Shown here: positions 5,347-5,483 of the stretch, piece after piece
Position numbering within the stretch: the stretch's first letter is position 1
Layout of the letters: each line of letters opens with the position of its first letter
Made by a program: the position numbers and the translations under genes
NCBI GenBank assembly: GCA_031296345.1
Contig: JARLFW010000146.1
Coordinates: 1 to 5,483 of the forward strand
Direction: 5' to 3'
Length of the DNA: 5,483 nt
Source of the DNA: Nitrosotalea sp.
GTDB taxonomy: Archaea; Thermoproteota; Nitrososphaeria; Nitrososphaerales; Nitrosopumilaceae
Notes under the pieces: generated by a model
The model's database searches: none
What the model was told of the DNA's origin: nothing
What the model saw: only the letters and a program-made list of their open reading frames with translations

Positions 5347-5360
5347 AATAACATGTTATT
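5347..5360. promoter_or_regulatory. Perfect 14-bp palindrome upstream of the Cys-rich gene
   Basis: AATAACATGTTATT reads the same on both strands. It ends 62 bases before the ATG at 5422 and about 29 bases before a TATA-like element, a plausible place for an activator or repressor dimer. A shorter dyad, GGAAATTCC, follows at 5365-5373. No binding protein can be named. Confidence 0.4.
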
Positions 5361-5388
5361 TTAGGGAAATTCCGACATTTTCGAACAA

Positions 5389-5396
5389 CTATTTTG
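5389..5396 (+). promoter_or_regulatory. Possible TATA element of the Cys-rich gene
   Basis: CTATTTTG is centred about 29 bases before the ATG at 5422, compatible with a leaderless or near-leaderless start. The more TATA-like AATATAT at 5405-5411 is too close, as its expected start would fall within the gene. Confidence 0.3.
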
Positions 5397-5421
5397 TACT
5401 AGTCAATATATCACATATGTA

Positions 5422-5483
5422 ATGACTGAAAAATGCCAATGCACCGAATGTCATTGTACTTCTCAGCTTTTTACAGCAGACAA
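5422..5483 (+). CDS. N-terminus of a small Cys-rich, probably metal-binding protein (partial, 3' end outside window)
   Basis: Twenty codons are visible before the window ends. The start is M-T-E-K followed by C-Q-C-T-E-C-H-C (residues 5-12), a C-x-C-x-x-C-x-C cluster with a histidine, which suggests zinc or another thiophilic metal. The residues after it (TSQLFTAD) are not cysteine-rich. Family and length cannot be judged. The upstream palindromes and TATA-like element support a real start here. The preceding 274 bases (5148-5421) hold no other convincing gene. Confidence 0.5.
   Translation, partial: MTEKCQCTECHCTSQLFTAD

Overview
The window looks like a piece of an ammonia-oxidising archaeon of the Nitrososphaerota (Thaumarchaeota), probably Nitrosopumilus-like. 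This is inferred from the low GC content, AGA/ATA-rich codon use, TATA-type promoters about 25 bases upstream of start codons with no Shine-Dalgarno sequence (leaderless pattern), an archaeal Lrp/AsnC regulator, and the purK/purE/bioD gene set. No rRNA, tRNA, IS element or CRISPR array was found.

Layout. Bases 1-223 hold the 3' end of purK on the plus strand. It collides tail to tail, through a shared TTAA, with a six-helix membrane protein of unknown function (220-783, minus). A divergent intergenic region then carries two back-to-back promoters. From it, purE (898-1470, plus) is followed 14 bases later by an unrecognised 187-residue protein (1485-2048, plus). That gene overlaps by 11 bases the convergent bioD (2038-2730, minus). 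Upstream of bioD, on the same strand, lies a regulator fusing an Lrp/AsnC HTH-RAM unit to a GAF domain (2804-3799, minus). Its upstream region (3800-3962) contains two copies of a perfect 13-bp inverted repeat, TTCCGA-A-TCGGAA, 52 bp apart centre to centre. Divergent from it come a small protein with a signal-peptide-like N-terminus (3963-4235), a doubtful small ORF (4269-4430) and a two-helix membrane protein with a coiled coil (4461-5147). After a 274-base gap rich in short palindromes, a small Cys-rich protein starts at 5422 and runs off the window.

How the genes relate. PurK and PurE catalyse consecutive steps, AIR to N5-CAIR to CAIR, in purine synthesis; here they lie on the same strand but are separated by a minus-strand gene. 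BioD makes dethiobiotin, needed for biotin and so probably for the acetyl-/propionyl-CoA carboxylase of carbon fixation in these archaea (family knowledge, not visible here). The most interesting part is 3799-5147: a ligand-sensing Lrp-GAF regulator with twin operators, divergent from a set of uncharacterised envelope proteins.
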